NCBI GenBank assembly: GCA_022565355.1
Contig: JAIUMU010000002.1
Coordinates: 1 to 64,000, forward strand
Direction: 5' to 3'
From: Idiomarina sp.
GTDB taxonomy: Bacteria; Pseudomonadota; Gammaproteobacteria; Enterobacterales; Alteromonadaceae
Length of the DNA: 64,000 nt
Numbering within the stretch: position 1 is the first letter of the stretch; every line of letters begins with the position of its first letter. Under the pieces are notes generated by a model that had not been told where the DNA came from, did not search any database, and was given only the letters and a program-made list of their open reading frames with translations. Shown piece after piece: positions 8,155 through 17,720 of the stretch. A program made the position numbers and the translations under genes.

Positions 8155-10130
8155 TGGCAATTGAAATTACCGCAACAAGCCGGCTGTGGAATTTCCCAGG
8201 AGGTGTTCAACCTGATGAACGGAAATCTCCAGCCAACTTGCAGCCCATTCAACGGTTTCCATTGGCACCCATGCTATATATTCCGCTGCGCCAACATGCC
8301 GGTGCGGCAGGTGAGCTATGTGTTGCAGTAGGTGATTATGTATTAAAAGGCCAACCGCTCACCATACCTGGGGTTGATAATGGTTTACCTGTTCATGCCT
8401 CTACCTCTGGCACTATTAAAGCAATTACTGAGCACCCACTGAATCATCCTTCTGGGTTAAGTGGCCTCACCGTGCATCTGCAACCCGATGATCAAGATGC
8501 GCCGTATCCACATCAACCTATTGCCGATATTCATGCCATTAGCCAGCGTGAAGTACTCCAGCATTTACAACAAATGGGCATTGCTGGTCTTGGTGGTGCA
8601 GGATTCCCCACCGCGCGTAAGGTTGCCGGGGCGCGCAATATTGATGCCTTAATTATCAATGGCATTGAATGTGAACCTTATATTGTTGCCGACGATCGCT
8701 TAATGCGCGAACACGCGGCAAAAATTCTGCGGGGTTGTGAGCTACTGCAACAACTCACGAGTGCAAAAAGCGTTATTTTCGCGATTGAAGACAATAAGCC
8801 AGAAGCGATTAATGCAGTGGCCACTGCGATAGCCGAAACGAGCAGTACTACAATTGCCAACATCATTCTTAGAGTAATCCCCACCAAGTACCCATCGGGT
8901 GGCGAAAAGCAATTAATTCAAATTCTCACTGGCAAGCAAGTGCCAGCGAATGGCTTGCCCGCTGATATCGGCATTCTTATGCAGAATGTGGCCACAGCAT
9001 ATGCGGTGGCTCATGCCATTGATGTAGGCGAACCACTACTTGAGCGTGTGGTAACCTTAACAGGCGAAGCACTGCACCATCCTGGCACCGCATGGGCTCC
9101 ATTAGGCACACCAGTAGAGTATCTGTTACAACAATCAGGCTTTCAGCCCAGTAAACACCAGCGCGTTATTATTGGCGGCCCAATGATGGGTTACACCATT
9201 GCCAATCTGCAAGTACCGGTTACCAAAACTACCAACTGCATTTTAGCGCCCACAGCTTCTGAACTTACCCCAGCCGATGCTGAAATGGCCTGTATTCGCT
9301 GCGGCGCCTGTGAACAAGCATGCCCAGCATCGTTACTGCCACAGCAATTGTATTGGCACGCCAAGGCGCAGGATTATGATGCGTTAAAGCAACATCATAT
9401 TGTAGATTGTATCGAGTGTGGTATTTGCGCCTATGTATGCCCCAGCCAAATTCCATTAGTGCAGTACTATCGGCAAGCAAAAGCAGAAATCCGCGAGCAA
9501 GCAATTGAGCACCAAAAAGCGGAAATTGCTCGGCAACGATTTGAGGCCAGGCAATTACGCTTGGAGCGCGAGAAAGAAGAACGCCTTGAGAAGCACCGGC
9601 GCGCAGCAGAAGCTCGCAAAGCGGCGCAAGCGGCAAGAGCCGCAGAAGCCCCAACATCGCCATCAGCTGCAGATACCAAGCCTAGCGCTGGTAAAGGCAC
9701 TAACGCCGCTGTGCAGGCTGCGCTAGCGCGAGCAAAAGCAAAGAAAGCTGCCCAGGAACAACCGGATTCGAGCGCCAGTATAGGCCCAAGTGCCGCGGTA
9801 CAAGCCGCCATAGAACGCGCTAAAGCGAAAAAAGCGGCGCAAGCTGCGGCGCCTGAACAAGCTGAGCCCGTTGCAGATAAAGGCCCGAGCGCTGCGGTAC
9901 AAGCCGCCATAGAACGAGCCAAAGCGAAGAAAGCGGCGCAAGCGAATGCTGAATCTAGCCAGAGTGCAGAGCCAGCGCCAGAAAATAACACCCAAAGCGA
10001 TAAACAAGACGCTATCGCCGCTGCAGTAGCGCGCGCCAAGGCACGTAAAGCCGAGCGTGAGCAAGCGAAAGGTAATACCGAAAGCCAAAATAATGCAGCC
10101 GAAAACGAACGTAAAGGTAAGCAAAACTGA
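8154..10130 (+). CDS. rsxC: Electron transport complex subunit RsxC (RnfC)
   Basis: RsxC is the NADH- and FMN-binding peripheral subunit of the complex (658 residues). Residues 1-440 form the conserved part: the glycine-rich GIAGLGGAGFPTARK nucleotide-binding region and two 4Fe-4S motifs, CIRCGACEQACP and CIECGICAYVCP. From about residue 450 there is a long charged helical region, then an Ala/Lys-rich tail with three near copies of the motif AAVQAAIERAKAKKAAQ (DNA 9696-9943) and a diverged fourth. Such tails are common in gammaproteobacterial RsxC and vary in length between strains. The ATG overlaps the rsxB stop and the stop overlaps rsxD. Confidence 0.97.
   Translation: MAIEITATSRLWNFPGGVQPDERKSPANLQPIQRFPLAPMLYIPLRQHAGAAGELCVAVGDYVLKGQPLTIPGVDNGLPVHASTSGTIKAITEHPLNHPSGLSGLTVHLQPDDQDAPYPHQPIADIHAISQREVLQHLQQMGIAGLGGAGFPTARKVAGARNIDALIINGIECEPYIVADDRLMREHAAKILRGCELLQQLTSAKSVIFAIEDNKPEAINAVATAIAETSSTTIANIILRVIPTKYPSGGEKQLIQILTGKQVPANGLPADIGILMQNVATAYAVAHAIDVGEPLLERVVTLTGEALHHPGTAWAPLGTPVEYLLQQSGFQPSKHQRVIIGGPMMGYTIANLQVPVTKTTNCILAPTASELTPADAEMACIRCGACEQACPASLLPQQLYWHAKAQDYDALKQHHIVDCIECGICAYVCPSQIPLVQYYRQAKAEIREQAIEHQKAEIARQRFEARQLRLEREKEERLEKHRRAAEARKAAQAARAAEAPTSPSAADTKPSAGKGTNAAVQAALARAKAKKAAQEQPDSSASIGPSAAVQAAIERAKAKKAAQAAAPEQAEPVADKGPSAAVQAAIERAKAKKAAQANAESSQSAEPAPENNTQSDKQDAIAAAVARAKARKAEREQAKGNTESQNNAAENERKGKQN
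9696..9943 (+). repeat. Tandem repeat in the RsxC C-terminal tail
   Basis: Three copies of a unit coding for (S/N)AAVQAA(I/L)(E/A)RAKAKKAAQ begin near 9696, 9783 and 9882 (periods 87 and 99 bp). The second and third copies are nearly identical over about 62 bp at DNA level, pointing to recent duplication or gene conversion. A more diverged fourth copy follows near 10010. Confidence 0.8.
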
Positions 10131-11206
10131 TGAGTTTTTATATCGCCTCTTCACCACATAATCATCAACGCCGCACCACGGCTACCCTGATGAACATTGT
10201 GCTGCTCGCTATGATCCCGGGCTTCATAGCGCAGCTGTATTTCTTTGGTTGGGGCGTGTTATTTCAACTCGGAGTGGCGATTGCAGTAGCTTGCGCCTGC
10301 GAAGCGCTTTGTTTAATGGCGCGAGATCGCAGTGCTATGATGGGCTTGCGCGATAATACAGCGATTGTTACCGCTGCATTGCTGGCGGTGAGTATCCCGC
10401 CTCTTGCCCCTTGGTGGGTGATTGTCATTGGTACGCTGTTCTCAATAGGCGTAGTAAAGCACTTATTTGGTGGCGTAGGCCAAAACATTTTTAATCCTGC
10501 CATGGCCGGTTATGTGCTGCTGTTAATTTCGTTTCCCGTGCAAATGACCGCCTGGCTGCCACCGGCTAGCTTGGCTTCCAATGTGCCTAGTTTTCTCGAT
10601 TCCTTGCACTTATTCCTGTTTCAATACACCAGTGAGGGCTATAGCGTAGAGCAAATGCGGCGTATAGATACCGGCACCTTACTCGATGCCGTAGTAATGG
10701 CCACCCCGCTGGACCATATTAAAACCCAACTAAGCCAAGGGTTAACCCTAGGCGAAGCCACCCAACATCAGCAATTCACAGGTATCGCGGGCATGGGTTG
10801 GCAGTGGGTAAATGCGGGCTATCTTCTTGGTGGCTTAGTATTACTACAACAACGGGTAATTCAATGGCACATTCCAGGGGCGTTTCTTGGCGCACTTGCG
10901 GTTTGTGCAATCATTGGCAGTGTATTTGCACCCGATTATTTGCCTGGCTTGAATATTCATTTGTTTAGCGGCGCAACCATGTTGGCAGCATTTTTCATTG
11001 CCACCGATCCGGTATCTGCAGCTACTTCTAATCGCGGCAAGCTAATTTATGCAGCACTCATTGGCGTGCTGGTGTATCTCATTCGTAGCTTCGGCGGTTA
11101 CCCAGATGCAGTAGCCTTTGCCGTATTGCTCGCGAACCTCTGTGTACCGGTAATAGACCAATACACGCGCCCTACCACCTATGGCTACCAACGAGAGGAA
11201 CGTTAA
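10130..11206 (+). CDS. rsxD: Electron transport complex subunit RsxD (RnfD)
   Basis: This 358-residue integral membrane subunit has about nine hydrophobic segments and belongs to the NqrB/RnfD family. It carries a covalently bound FMN: the threonine in DAVVMATPLDH aligns with the flavinylated Thr of the family's GATPL-type motif. The C-terminal FSGATMLAAFFIATDPVSAAT stretch is also conserved. It is a candidate ion-translocating subunit. It overlaps rsxC at the start and rsxG at the stop by one base each. Confidence 0.96.
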   Translation: MSFYIASSPHNHQRRTTATLMNIVLLAMIPGFIAQLYFFGWGVLFQLGVAIAVACACEALCLMARDRSAMMGLRDNTAIVTAALLAVSIPPLAPWWVIVIGTLFSIGVVKHLFGGVGQNIFNPAMAGYVLLLISFPVQMTAWLPPASLASNVPSFLDSLHLFLFQYTSEGYSVEQMRRIDTGTLLDAVVMATPLDHIKTQLSQGLTLGEATQHQQFTGIAGMGWQWVNAGYLLGGLVLLQQRVIQWHIPGAFLGALAVCAIIGSVFAPDYLPGLNIHLFSGATMLAAFFIATDPVSAATSNRGKLIYAALIGVLVYLIRSFGGYPDAVAFAVLLANLCVPVIDQYTRPTTYGYQREER

Positions 11207-11844
11207 TGCTAAAGAACATGCAAAAAAACGGCCTCATTCTTGGTGCCTTTGCTCTTGCCGCAACATCCTTAGTGGTGGGAACACAATTTTTAACCGCCGA
11301 TCGTATTGCCGAGCAACAGCGTAACGAGCTTTTACGTACCTTGAATGAGTTAGTACCGGCGAACCAACATGATAACGATCTATACGCCGATTGCGCCTTA
11401 ATTGAGGCCCCAAGTGCTTTGGGCGCCGCGAAGCAGCCGGTATATCGGGCTCGTATGGCAGGAATGAACAATGCGGTGGTGCTGCGTACTACCGCAACAG
11501 ATGGCTACAGTGGCAATATCCACATGCTGGTGGCAGTGCATCGCAGCGGCACTGTGCAGGGTGTGCGCGTTTTACAGCATCGCGAAACCCCGGGCTTAGG
11601 CGATAAAATTGAACTCGCAAAAAGCCCTTGGATCCTTAGCTTCGATGGCAAACAAGTACGCACAGAAAATGATGCGCGCTGGGCTGTGCGCCGTGATAAT
11701 GGTATGTTTGATCAGTTCACTGGCGCCACCATTACCCCGCGTGCGGTAGTGAATGCGGTGCAAAAAGCGGCTTGGTTTGCTAGTGAAAATACCGACATGC
11801 TGTTTACTGCCCCGGCGAATTGTTATCAGGAGCCAAGCGCATGA
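11206..11844 (+). CDS. rsxG: Electron transport complex subunit RsxG (RnfG), FMN-binding
   Basis: This 212-residue protein has a single N-terminal membrane segment (residues 8-28) and a periplasmic FMN-binding domain. The flavin is attached covalently to the Thr in the motif TGATIT (about residue 172), within [18 protein letters not shown]. The [10 protein letters not shown] segment is characteristic of the family. Its last codons overlap the rsxE start (ATGA). Confidence 0.96.
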   Translation: MLKNMQKNGLILGAFALAATSLVVGTQFLTADRIAEQQRNELLRTLNELVPANQHDNDLYADCALIEAPSALGAAKQPVYRARMAGMNNAVVLRTTATDGYSGNIHMLVAVHRSGTVQGVRVLQHRETPGLGDKIELAKSPWILSFDGKQVRTENDARWAVRRDNGMFDQFTGATITPRAVVNAVQKAAWFASENTDMLFTAPANCYQEPSA

Positions 11845-12539
11845 GCAACGAATACGCAACGCTAAGTAAAGATGGTTTATGGGAAAATAATCCGGCCCTA
11901 GTGCAACTATTGGGCCTGTGCCCACTGCTTGCTGTATCGGGAACCGTTACCAATGCACTCGGCCTTGGTATTGCCACCATGCTGGTACTGGTAGGTTCAA
12001 ATATCACTGTTTCCTTAGTGCGTAATTTTGTGCCGAATGAAATCCGCATACCGGTTTTTGTAATCGTGATTGCTACCTTTGTAACACTGGTAGAGCTCAC
12101 TATGAATGCCTTTACCTACGGCTTATTCATGGCCTTGGGCATCTTTATTCCGTTAATTGTTACCAACTGTGCCATCATTGGCCGAGCGGAAGCTTATGCC
12201 TCTAAGAACGCTTGGCCCAAGGCCGGGTTTGATGGTTTGATGATGGGCTTAGGCTTTGCCGCAGTGCTAGTAGCGCTAGGCGCAATGCGCGAGCTGCTTG
12301 GCCAAGGCACGCTATTCGATGGCGCCGAACTGCTACTTGGCGCATGGGCCAGTGAATTGCGTATCCAACTCATTCAGTTTGATTACCCGCTGCTGTTAGC
12401 CATTCTGCCGCCCGGTGCTTTTATTTGTATGGGCTTTTTAATTGCCGGGAAAAACTGGCTTGATTTGCGGCGCAAAGAGAAGCTCGCTAAACAGCCCATA
12501 GCAAAAGCACAGCGCGCGCGAGTAACAACAGTAAACTAA
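11841..12539 (+). CDS. rsxE: Electron transport complex subunit RsxE (RnfE)
   Basis: This is a 232-residue integral membrane subunit, paralogous to RsxA, with about six spans and the motifs [17 protein letters not shown] and [20 protein letters not shown]. The frame is open seven codons upstream, but the ATG at 11841 overlaps the rsxG stop in the same ATGA arrangement as the other junctions and gives the expected N-terminus [12 protein letters not shown]. The last residues are basic. nth follows after 10 bp, as in E. coli. Confidence 0.96.
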   Translation: MSNEYATLSKDGLWENNPALVQLLGLCPLLAVSGTVTNALGLGIATMLVLVGSNITVSLVRNFVPNEIRIPVFVIVIATFVTLVELTMNAFTYGLFMALGIFIPLIVTNCAIIGRAEAYASKNAWPKAGFDGLMMGLGFAAVLVALGAMRELLGQGTLFDGAELLLGAWASELRIQLIQFDYPLLLAILPPGAFICMGFLIAGKNWLDLRRKEKLAKQPIAKAQRARVTTVN

Positions 12540-12549
12540 TAAGAATATT

Positions 12550-13185
12550 ATGAATCAACAAAAACGAATTGAAATCTTAAAGCGGCTGCGAGCCGAAAAC
12601 CCCAGCCCTACTACGGAACTGAATTTCAGTAACCCATTTGAGCTCCTGATTGCCGTGCTACTTTCTGCGCAAGCAACCGATGTTGGCGTAAACAAAGCCA
12701 CTGGGCCATTGTTTGCCGTTGCCAACAACCCTGCCGATATGTTGGCGCTAGGTGTGGATGGCGTAAAAGATTATATTAAAACCATTGGCCTATTTAATAC
12801 CAAGGCCGAAAACGTGATTAAAACCTGCCGTATGTTAGTAGAATTGCATGGTGGTGACGTGCCCGAAGATCGTGCAGCGCTAGAGGCACTGCCTGGGGTT
12901 GGCCGTAAAACCGCAAACGTGGTGCTTAACACGGCCTTTGGTTGGCCAACTATCGCGGTAGATACGCATATATTTCGGGTAAGCAATCGTACCAAGTTAG
13001 CACCGGGTAAAACGGTAGAAGCTGTAGAGCAGCGGCTGTTAAAAGTAGTACCCGCAGAATTCAAAGTAGATGTTCACCATTGGCTCATCTTGCATGGGCG
13101 CTATACCTGCATTGCCCGCAAGCCGCGATGTGGCTCGTGCTTAATCGAAGATCTCTGTGAATACGCCAATAAAATCGAGCTGTAA
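12550..13185 (+). CDS. nth: Endonuclease III (DNA glycosylase/AP lyase)
   Basis: Nth removes oxidised pyrimidines and cuts at the abasic site in base-excision repair. The 211-residue protein has the expected length. It shows the helix-hairpin-helix LPGVGRKTANVVLN with the catalytic Lys, the catalytic Asp in AVDTHIFRV, and the C-terminal 4Fe-4S motif C-X6-C-X2-C-X5-C (CIARKPRCGSCLIEDLC). It is the last gene of the rsx operon, 10 bp after rsxE. Confidence 0.98.
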   Translation: MNQQKRIEILKRLRAENPSPTTELNFSNPFELLIAVLLSAQATDVGVNKATGPLFAVANNPADMLALGVDGVKDYIKTIGLFNTKAENVIKTCRMLVELHGGDVPEDRAALEALPGVGRKTANVVLNTAFGWPTIAVDTHIFRVSNRTKLAPGKTVEAVEQRLLKVVPAEFKVDVHHWLILHGRYTCIARKPRCGSCLIEDLCEYANKIEL

Positions 13186-13309
13186 GCAGCACCAGTAGTA
13201 CTACCGTTATGGAAAGTGGCTAGAACACTTTATGCGGCCTAGGTGATAGTTGCGCTTCGTGTTACTCACTGTAATACTGAGCTTTACTCACCCATTTGGA
13301 GGAAACGAA

Positions 13310-14620
13310 ATGAAGCTTACAATGATTGGTTTAATCGCGCTTGCTACTCATCTTTTTGTTGGCTCAAGTTATGCCCAACCAGCAGCTGATGTTTCCTCAA
13401 GCAACGCCACTATTAGTAATGAATTAGAGCAACGCGTTATCGAATGGCGCCGCGATATTCACCAGCATCCAGAACTAAGTAATCGAGAGTTTCGCACAGC
13501 CGGCGTTGTAGCCGAGCATTTGCGTGCTTTAGGCCTGGAAGTAACCACTGAAGTTGCCCATACCGGTGTGGTGGGTATCCTTCGTGGCGGCCGCCCTGGG
13601 CCAACCATCGCATTGCGCGCCGATATGGACGCCCTGCCGGTAAAAGAAATGACCGATGTACCCTTCGCCTCTACCGCAACTGGCGAATATCGCGGCCGTG
13701 AGGTGCCAGTAATGCATGCGTGCGGCCATGATCTGCACGTAGCCATGTTAATGGGTGCCGCTGAGTATTTAGCTGGGGTGCAAGAACAACTTGCTGGCAA
13801 CGTTATGTTTATTTTCCAACCCGCCGAAGAAGGCGCTCCTGAAGGCGAAGAAGGCGGTGCTGAGCTCATGCTCAAAGAAGGCCTATTCGATATTGCCAAA
13901 CCCGAAGCTGTGCTCGGAATTCACGTGTGGTCGGCAGGCACTACGGGGCATATTGGCTATCGCAAAGGGCCTTTAATGGCGTCTTCTGATCGCTTTGAAA
14001 TTCGCGTACTTGGCGAACAAACTCACGGCTCACGGCCCTGGGGTGGCGTAGATCCTATCGTTGTTGCCAGCCAAATTATCAACAACGTACAAACCATTGT
14101 AAGCCGCCAAGTAGATATTACTAAAGCACCCGCAGTAGTGAGTTTTGGTATCGTTGAAGGTGGCGTACGCAATAATATTATTCCCGACGAAGTGTATCTT
14201 GAAGGCACCATTCGCAATTTCGATATGGGCATTCGGAGCCAGATTTTTGAGAAATTAACCACTACCGCGGAAATGACAGCAGCTGCAAGTGGCGCCAAAG
14301 CCGAAGTTACCATTCATGAAGGCTACCCCGTTACCGTGAACGATCCGGAACTCGTAGCCCGAATGATGCCCACAACAGAACGAGTTGTTGGCCGTGATAA
14401 GGTATATGAAGCTGATTTGGTAACAGGCGCAGAAGATTTCTCCTTCTACGCTATGGAAGTTCCCGGTATGTTCGTGTTTCTTGGCATTACCCCACCCGAT
14501 CAAAACCCGAGCACAGCACCGAGTAATCACTCGCCCTACTTCTACGCCGATGAAGCCGCGTTACGGGTTGGTACTGAATTGTTTATTAATTGGGTTTTAG
14601 ATTATCCAGCCACGCGTTAA
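13310..14620 (+). CDS. Secreted M20D-family amidohydrolase/peptidase
   Basis: This 436-residue metal-dependent hydrolase belongs to the M20D family (hippurate hydrolase, IAA-amino acid hydrolase, N-acyl amino acid amidohydrolase). Metal ligands are visible in HACGHDLHVAML and in FQPAEEGAPEGEEGG, with the late GAEDFSFY motif and the HSPYF region. Residues 1-23 (MKLTMIGLIALATHLF... ending SSYAQ) look like a signal peptide, so the enzyme probably acts in the periplasm. The ATG at 13310 has GGAGGA upstream; a longer frame to 13250 lacks both a ribosome site and a sensible N-terminus. It is likely a single-gene unit. The exact N-acyl substrate is unknown. Confidence 0.92.
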   Translation: MKLTMIGLIALATHLFVGSSYAQPAADVSSSNATISNELEQRVIEWRRDIHQHPELSNREFRTAGVVAEHLRALGLEVTTEVAHTGVVGILRGGRPGPTIALRADMDALPVKEMTDVPFASTATGEYRGREVPVMHACGHDLHVAMLMGAAEYLAGVQEQLAGNVMFIFQPAEEGAPEGEEGGAELMLKEGLFDIAKPEAVLGIHVWSAGTTGHIGYRKGPLMASSDRFEIRVLGEQTHGSRPWGGVDPIVVASQIINNVQTIVSRQVDITKAPAVVSFGIVEGGVRNNIIPDEVYLEGTIRNFDMGIRSQIFEKLTTTAEMTAAASGAKAEVTIHEGYPVTVNDPELVARMMPTTERVVGRDKVYEADLVTGAEDFSFYAMEVPGMFVFLGITPPDQNPSTAPSNHSPYFYADEAALRVGTELFINWVLDYPATR

Positions 14621-14703
14621 TTCTGTTACTCGAAACACTAATGGAGCCCGCGAATAACAGGGTGATTTTGCGCTAAATTTATCTAAAAAAATAAAGGATT
14701 GTA

Positions 14704-15360
14704 ATGAGTACTGTTGAGCCAGCTTCATCGAACGAACAACGTCGGCCTACCATTAAAGAACGCTTTCGCGGCTATCTACCAGTGGTAATTGATGTTGAAA
14801 CTGCTGGTTTTAATGCCAAAACCGATGCATTACTGGAAATTGCCGCTGTAATTGTAGATTTTAATGATGCTGGTGAACTCGTACCTATCGCTACCCACCA
14901 TGCGCATATCGAACCCTTTGAAGGGGCGAATATCGAACAAGCGGCAATTGATTTTAATGGTATCGAGCCATTTAGCCCATTGCGCGGTGCGGTTCCGGAA
15001 AGCGAGGGGCTGCGAGACATATTCAAAGCAGTGCGCAAAGCGCAAAAAGCGGCTGAATGCCAACGGTGTGTATTGGTAGGCCACAATGCCACCTTCGATC
15101 ACAGCTTTGTAATGGCAGCCGCTGAGCGGGCAAGTTTAAAGCGCAACCCGTTTCACCCGTTCGTTACGTTTGATACCGCCGCTTTAGCCGCCCTCACGAT
15201 TGGCCAAACGGTACTAGTAAAAGCCTGCCATGCCGCTGGCATTACCTTCGATAGCCGCGAGGCACATAGCGCAGTATATGATACCGAGCGCACCGCCGAG
15301 CTATTCTGTTGGATGGTTAATCGTTATAAGAACTTGGGCGGTTGGCCATTAAAAGCCTAG
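14704..15360 (+). CDS. rnt: Ribonuclease T
   Basis: RNase T is a DEDDh 3'-5' exonuclease that trims tRNA and other stable RNA 3' ends, acting as a dimer. The 218-residue product (E. coli 215) carries the acidic motifs in [15 protein letters not shown] (DxE), [10 protein letters not shown] (D) and the Exo III-type [13 protein letters not shown] (H..D). The N-terminal [15 protein letters not shown] matches the family. AAAGGA lies just upstream of the ATG. It stands as a single gene, convergent with the peroxiredoxin gene. Confidence 0.97.
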   Translation: MSTVEPASSNEQRRPTIKERFRGYLPVVIDVETAGFNAKTDALLEIAAVIVDFNDAGELVPIATHHAHIEPFEGANIEQAAIDFNGIEPFSPLRGAVPESEGLRDIFKAVRKAQKAAECQRCVLVGHNATFDHSFVMAAAERASLKRNPFHPFVTFDTAALAALTIGQTVLVKACHAAGITFDSREAHSAVYDTERTAELFCWMVNRYKNLGGWPLKA

Positions 15361-15410
15361 CTCTCTGGGTTCATGAGTGGGGGTTGTAAAAACACCATCT
15401 CCTAGCATAC

Positions 15411-15440
15411 AAAAAGCCCCAATCTCTCGATTGGGGCTTT
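15411..15440 (-). terminator. Terminator between rnt and the peroxiredoxin gene
   Basis: A perfect 12-bp stem AAAGCCCCAATC/GATTGGGGCTTT surrounds a 4-nt loop. The minus strand continues with five T and so best serves the peroxiredoxin gene. The plus-strand T run is shorter but may also stop rnt. Confidence 0.88.
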
Positions 15441-15509
15441 GCATATCTATTACGGCCTAATGCATTACTTAAAAATAATGACTTAGTAATGCTCTACATG
15501 CTCAATCGC

Positions 15510-16115
15510 TTACAGTTTATCGCCGTTTTTGCTCAAGTATGCCGCTACGCCTTTCGCGTCTGCTTTCATACCTTCATCGCCAGCATTCCAACCAGCAGGG
15601 CAAACATCACCATGCTCTTCGTGGAAGTTCAAGGCATCAACCATACGTAACATTTCATCTACGTTACGGCCAAGTGGTAAATCATTAACTACTTGGTGGC
15701 GAACCATACCGGCTTCATCAATTAAGAACGATGCACGGAACGCAACGCCGGCTTCTGGATGCTCAATATCATAAGCCTTCACAATTTCGTGCTTCACATC
15801 AGCAACTAGTGGGTATTTTACTTCCCCAATACCGCCTTTATCTACAGCCGTGTTGCGCCATGCATTATGCGAGAATTGTGAATCGATTGAACAACCAATT
15901 ACCGTTACGCCACGTTTTTCAAATTCAGCTAAACGCTTATCGAAGGCAATTAACTCAGAAGGACAAACAAAAGTAAAATCTAACGGATAGAAGAATAGTA
16001 CCGCTTTCTTGCCTTTAATTTGCTCACTTAAAGTAAAGTTCTCAACAATCTCGCCATTACCCAATACTGCAGCAGCGGTAAAATCTGGGGCCTGACGACC
16101 AACCAATACAGCCAT
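15510..16115 (-). CDS. 2-Cys peroxiredoxin (AhpC/Prx1 type)
   Basis: This 201-residue thiol peroxidase reduces H2O2 and organic peroxides in the cytoplasm. The peroxidatic cysteine is in DFTFVCPSE (about residue 50) and the resolving cysteine in HGDVCPAGW (about residue 170), placing it in the typical 2-Cys AhpC/Prx1 group. The C-terminus AAYLSKNGDKL resembles the YF-type tail of oxidation-sensitive Prx1 enzymes but lacks the canonical YF. GGAGAG precedes the ATG. It sits beside a monothiol glutaredoxin and Fe-SOD, forming an oxidative-stress neighbourhood, though no shared operator was recognised. Confidence 0.95.
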   Translation of the reverse strand: MAVLVGRQAPDFTAAAVLGNGEIVENFTLSEQIKGKKAVLFFYPLDFTFVCPSELIAFDKRLAEFEKRGVTVIGCSIDSQFSHNAWRNTAVDKGGIGEVKYPLVADVKHEIVKAYDIEHPEAGVAFRASFLIDEAGMVRHQVVNDLPLGRNVDEMLRMVDALNFHEEHGDVCPAGWNAGDEGMKADAKGVAAYLSKNGDKL

Positions 16116-16261
16116 TTTATCTCTCCATGTTTTTGGTTAAAAAAATGCCAACACCTAAAAAATTAAGTGCTGAATCAAAAAATACATATGAAAACGGGAA
16201 GCAAGAACTGCTCCCCGGCTTACAAATTTTTATCGTTGGCGTGAACCAAGCAATTGCTTAA

Positions 16262-16621
16262 TTACGCATCACCCTCTTCAACTTCTGGTGCAGCTTCCGC
16301 AACTAACGGTTGTAACTCGCCTTGCTGGAACATTTCCAGAATAATATCGCAACCACCGATCAATTCGCCGTTAATCCACAATTGTGGAAATGTAGGCCAA
16401 TCGGCAATGCGCGGTAATTCAGCGCGAATATCAGGATTTTGCAAAATATCTACATACGCAAACGGCTTACCACATGCCATCAACGCCTGAGATGCTTGCG
16501 CAGAAAAGCCACAGTTTGGCAATTTTGGCGAGCCTTTCATGTACAGCAATACTGGATTCTCAGCGATTTGCTGACGAATACGCGTTTCAGTATCTTGTTG
16601 CTCAGGTTGTATATCTTGCAT
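16262..16621 (-). CDS. grxD: Monothiol glutaredoxin Grx4 (GrxD)
   Basis: This 119-residue Grx4-type protein has the CGFS active site (KLPNCGFSAQA) and the glutathione/Fe-S binding elements WPTFPQLWINGELIGGCDI. Such proteins bind a bridging [2Fe-2S] cluster with glutathione and deliver Fe-S clusters, often with BolA. An acidic tail (PEVEEGDA) follows the fold. AAGGAG lies a few bases before the ATG. It is divergent from sodB across a 377-bp gap and is followed by the peroxiredoxin gene on the same strand. Confidence 0.96.
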   Translation of the reverse strand: MQDIQPEQQDTETRIRQQIAENPVLLYMKGSPKLPNCGFSAQASQALMACGKPFAYVDILQNPDIRAELPRIADWPTFPQLWINGELIGGCDIILEMFQQGELQPLVAEAAPEVEEGDA

Positions 16622-16998
16622 AACAACTCCTTGAAAATTGATAAGTAGCAGCCGCTACATGTGCGTAAAACAATGCCCTGCCTGTAAACCAGCAAAAAGC
16701 ACTATCGTTCAGCTACCGAAGGCGGCAGATTATAACACAAATCCTTACCTCGGATGAAGCCACCCACGTTACAGAATCACAATCATTTACCCTTGAAATC
16801 CAAAATGAGTATCACCATGTATATAAGAAGTAGTAGTAAGTATGGCCAATTACTTCTTTTTGCCATGATTTCACTACAATGATTCGCTATAATGAATAAC
16901 CACCGTAATTACAGCGGCGTGCATATCGTTTTCCTTTACGCCGCAGAGTGCGCATTTTAATAACGAATGCGTTTTGATAATGAATGGAGAAGCACACT
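16622..16998. promoter_or_regulatory. Divergent promoter region between grxD and sodB
   Basis: This gap holds no gene I can support. A TATAAT -10 on the minus strand at 16729-16734 could serve grxD, with a leader of about 110 nt. A TATAAT -10 on the plus strand at 16888-16893 could serve sodB, with a leader of about 100 nt. Neither has a good -35, so activator dependence is possible. I saw no convincing Fur, IscR or OxyR site by eye. Confidence 0.45.
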
Positions 16999-17580
16999 AT
17001 GTCTTTTGAACTACCAGCACTTCCGTACGAAAAAAATGCATTAGAGCCACACATTTCAGCAGAAACATTAGAGTATCACTACGGTAAGCATCACCAAACG
17101 TATGTAGATAAGCTCAATGGCTTAGTAGAAGGTTCTGAATTCGCTGGGAAATCATTAGAAGAAATCGTGAAAACTTCTTCTGGTGGTGTATTTAACAATG
17201 CAGCGCAAATCTGGAACCACACCTTTTACTGGCATTGCTTAAGCCCAAATGGTGGCGGCGAGCCTACTGGTGCATTAGCTGATGCAATTAATGCAAAATG
17301 GGGTTCTTTCGAGAAGTTTAAAGAAGCCTTTACCACCAGTGCCGTAAACAACTTCGGTTCTAGCTGGACATGGCTTGTAAAAACTAAAGATGGCGGTGTT
17401 GATATTGTGAACACCAGCAACGCAGCTACTCCGCTTACCGATGAGAGCAACGTGCCAGTACTCACCGTAGATTTGTGGGAACACGCCTACTACATCGATT
17501 ATCGGAATGCGCGTCCAAACTACATGAAAGCATTCTGGTCTTTAGTAAACTGGGAATTCGCGAGCAAAAACTTCGGTTAA
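16999..17580 (+). CDS. sodB: Superoxide dismutase [Fe] (SodB)
   Basis: SodB dismutates superoxide in the cytoplasm. The 193-residue protein has E. coli SodB length. Metal ligands are in [12 protein letters not shown] (His), IWNHTFYW (His) and [13 protein letters not shown] (Asp, His). The Gln in [11 protein letters not shown] is in the position typical of the Fe-dependent group. The frame begins five codons earlier, but the ATG at 16999 gives the family start [10 protein letters not shown] and has TGGAGA upstream. A bidirectional terminator follows at 17629. Confidence 0.98.
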   Translation: MSFELPALPYEKNALEPHISAETLEYHYGKHHQTYVDKLNGLVEGSEFAGKSLEEIVKTSSGGVFNNAAQIWNHTFYWHCLSPNGGGEPTGALADAINAKWGSFEKFKEAFTTSAVNNFGSSWTWLVKTKDGGVDIVNTSNAATPLTDESNVPVLTVDLWEHAYYIDYRNARPNYMKAFWSLVNWEFASKNFG

Positions 17581-17628
17581 TGCAAGCTGCCACCACGGCA
17601 ATCATTTCTAGTAAGAATGTCTAGCAAT

Positions 17629-17659
17629 AAAAAAGCGATGCCTTAGGCATCGCTTTTTT
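17629..17659 (+). terminator. Bidirectional terminator after sodB
   Basis: The 14-bp perfect stem AAAAAAGCGATGCC / GGCATCGCTTTTTT has a 3-nt loop and T runs on both strands. It can end sodB and the convergent cysteine-peptidase gene. Confidence 0.92.
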
Positions 17660-17720
17660 GTATCTGCCGATCTAATCAACCGCACGAATAAAAGCTTTTA
17701 ATAAAGCTAAGTAGCAATAG

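Noticed and set aside
9467-10157. Overlapping minus-strand frames opposite the rsxC tail
   Set aside because: They are shadows of the Ala/Lys repeat region and the rsx operon is complete and coupled on the plus strand.
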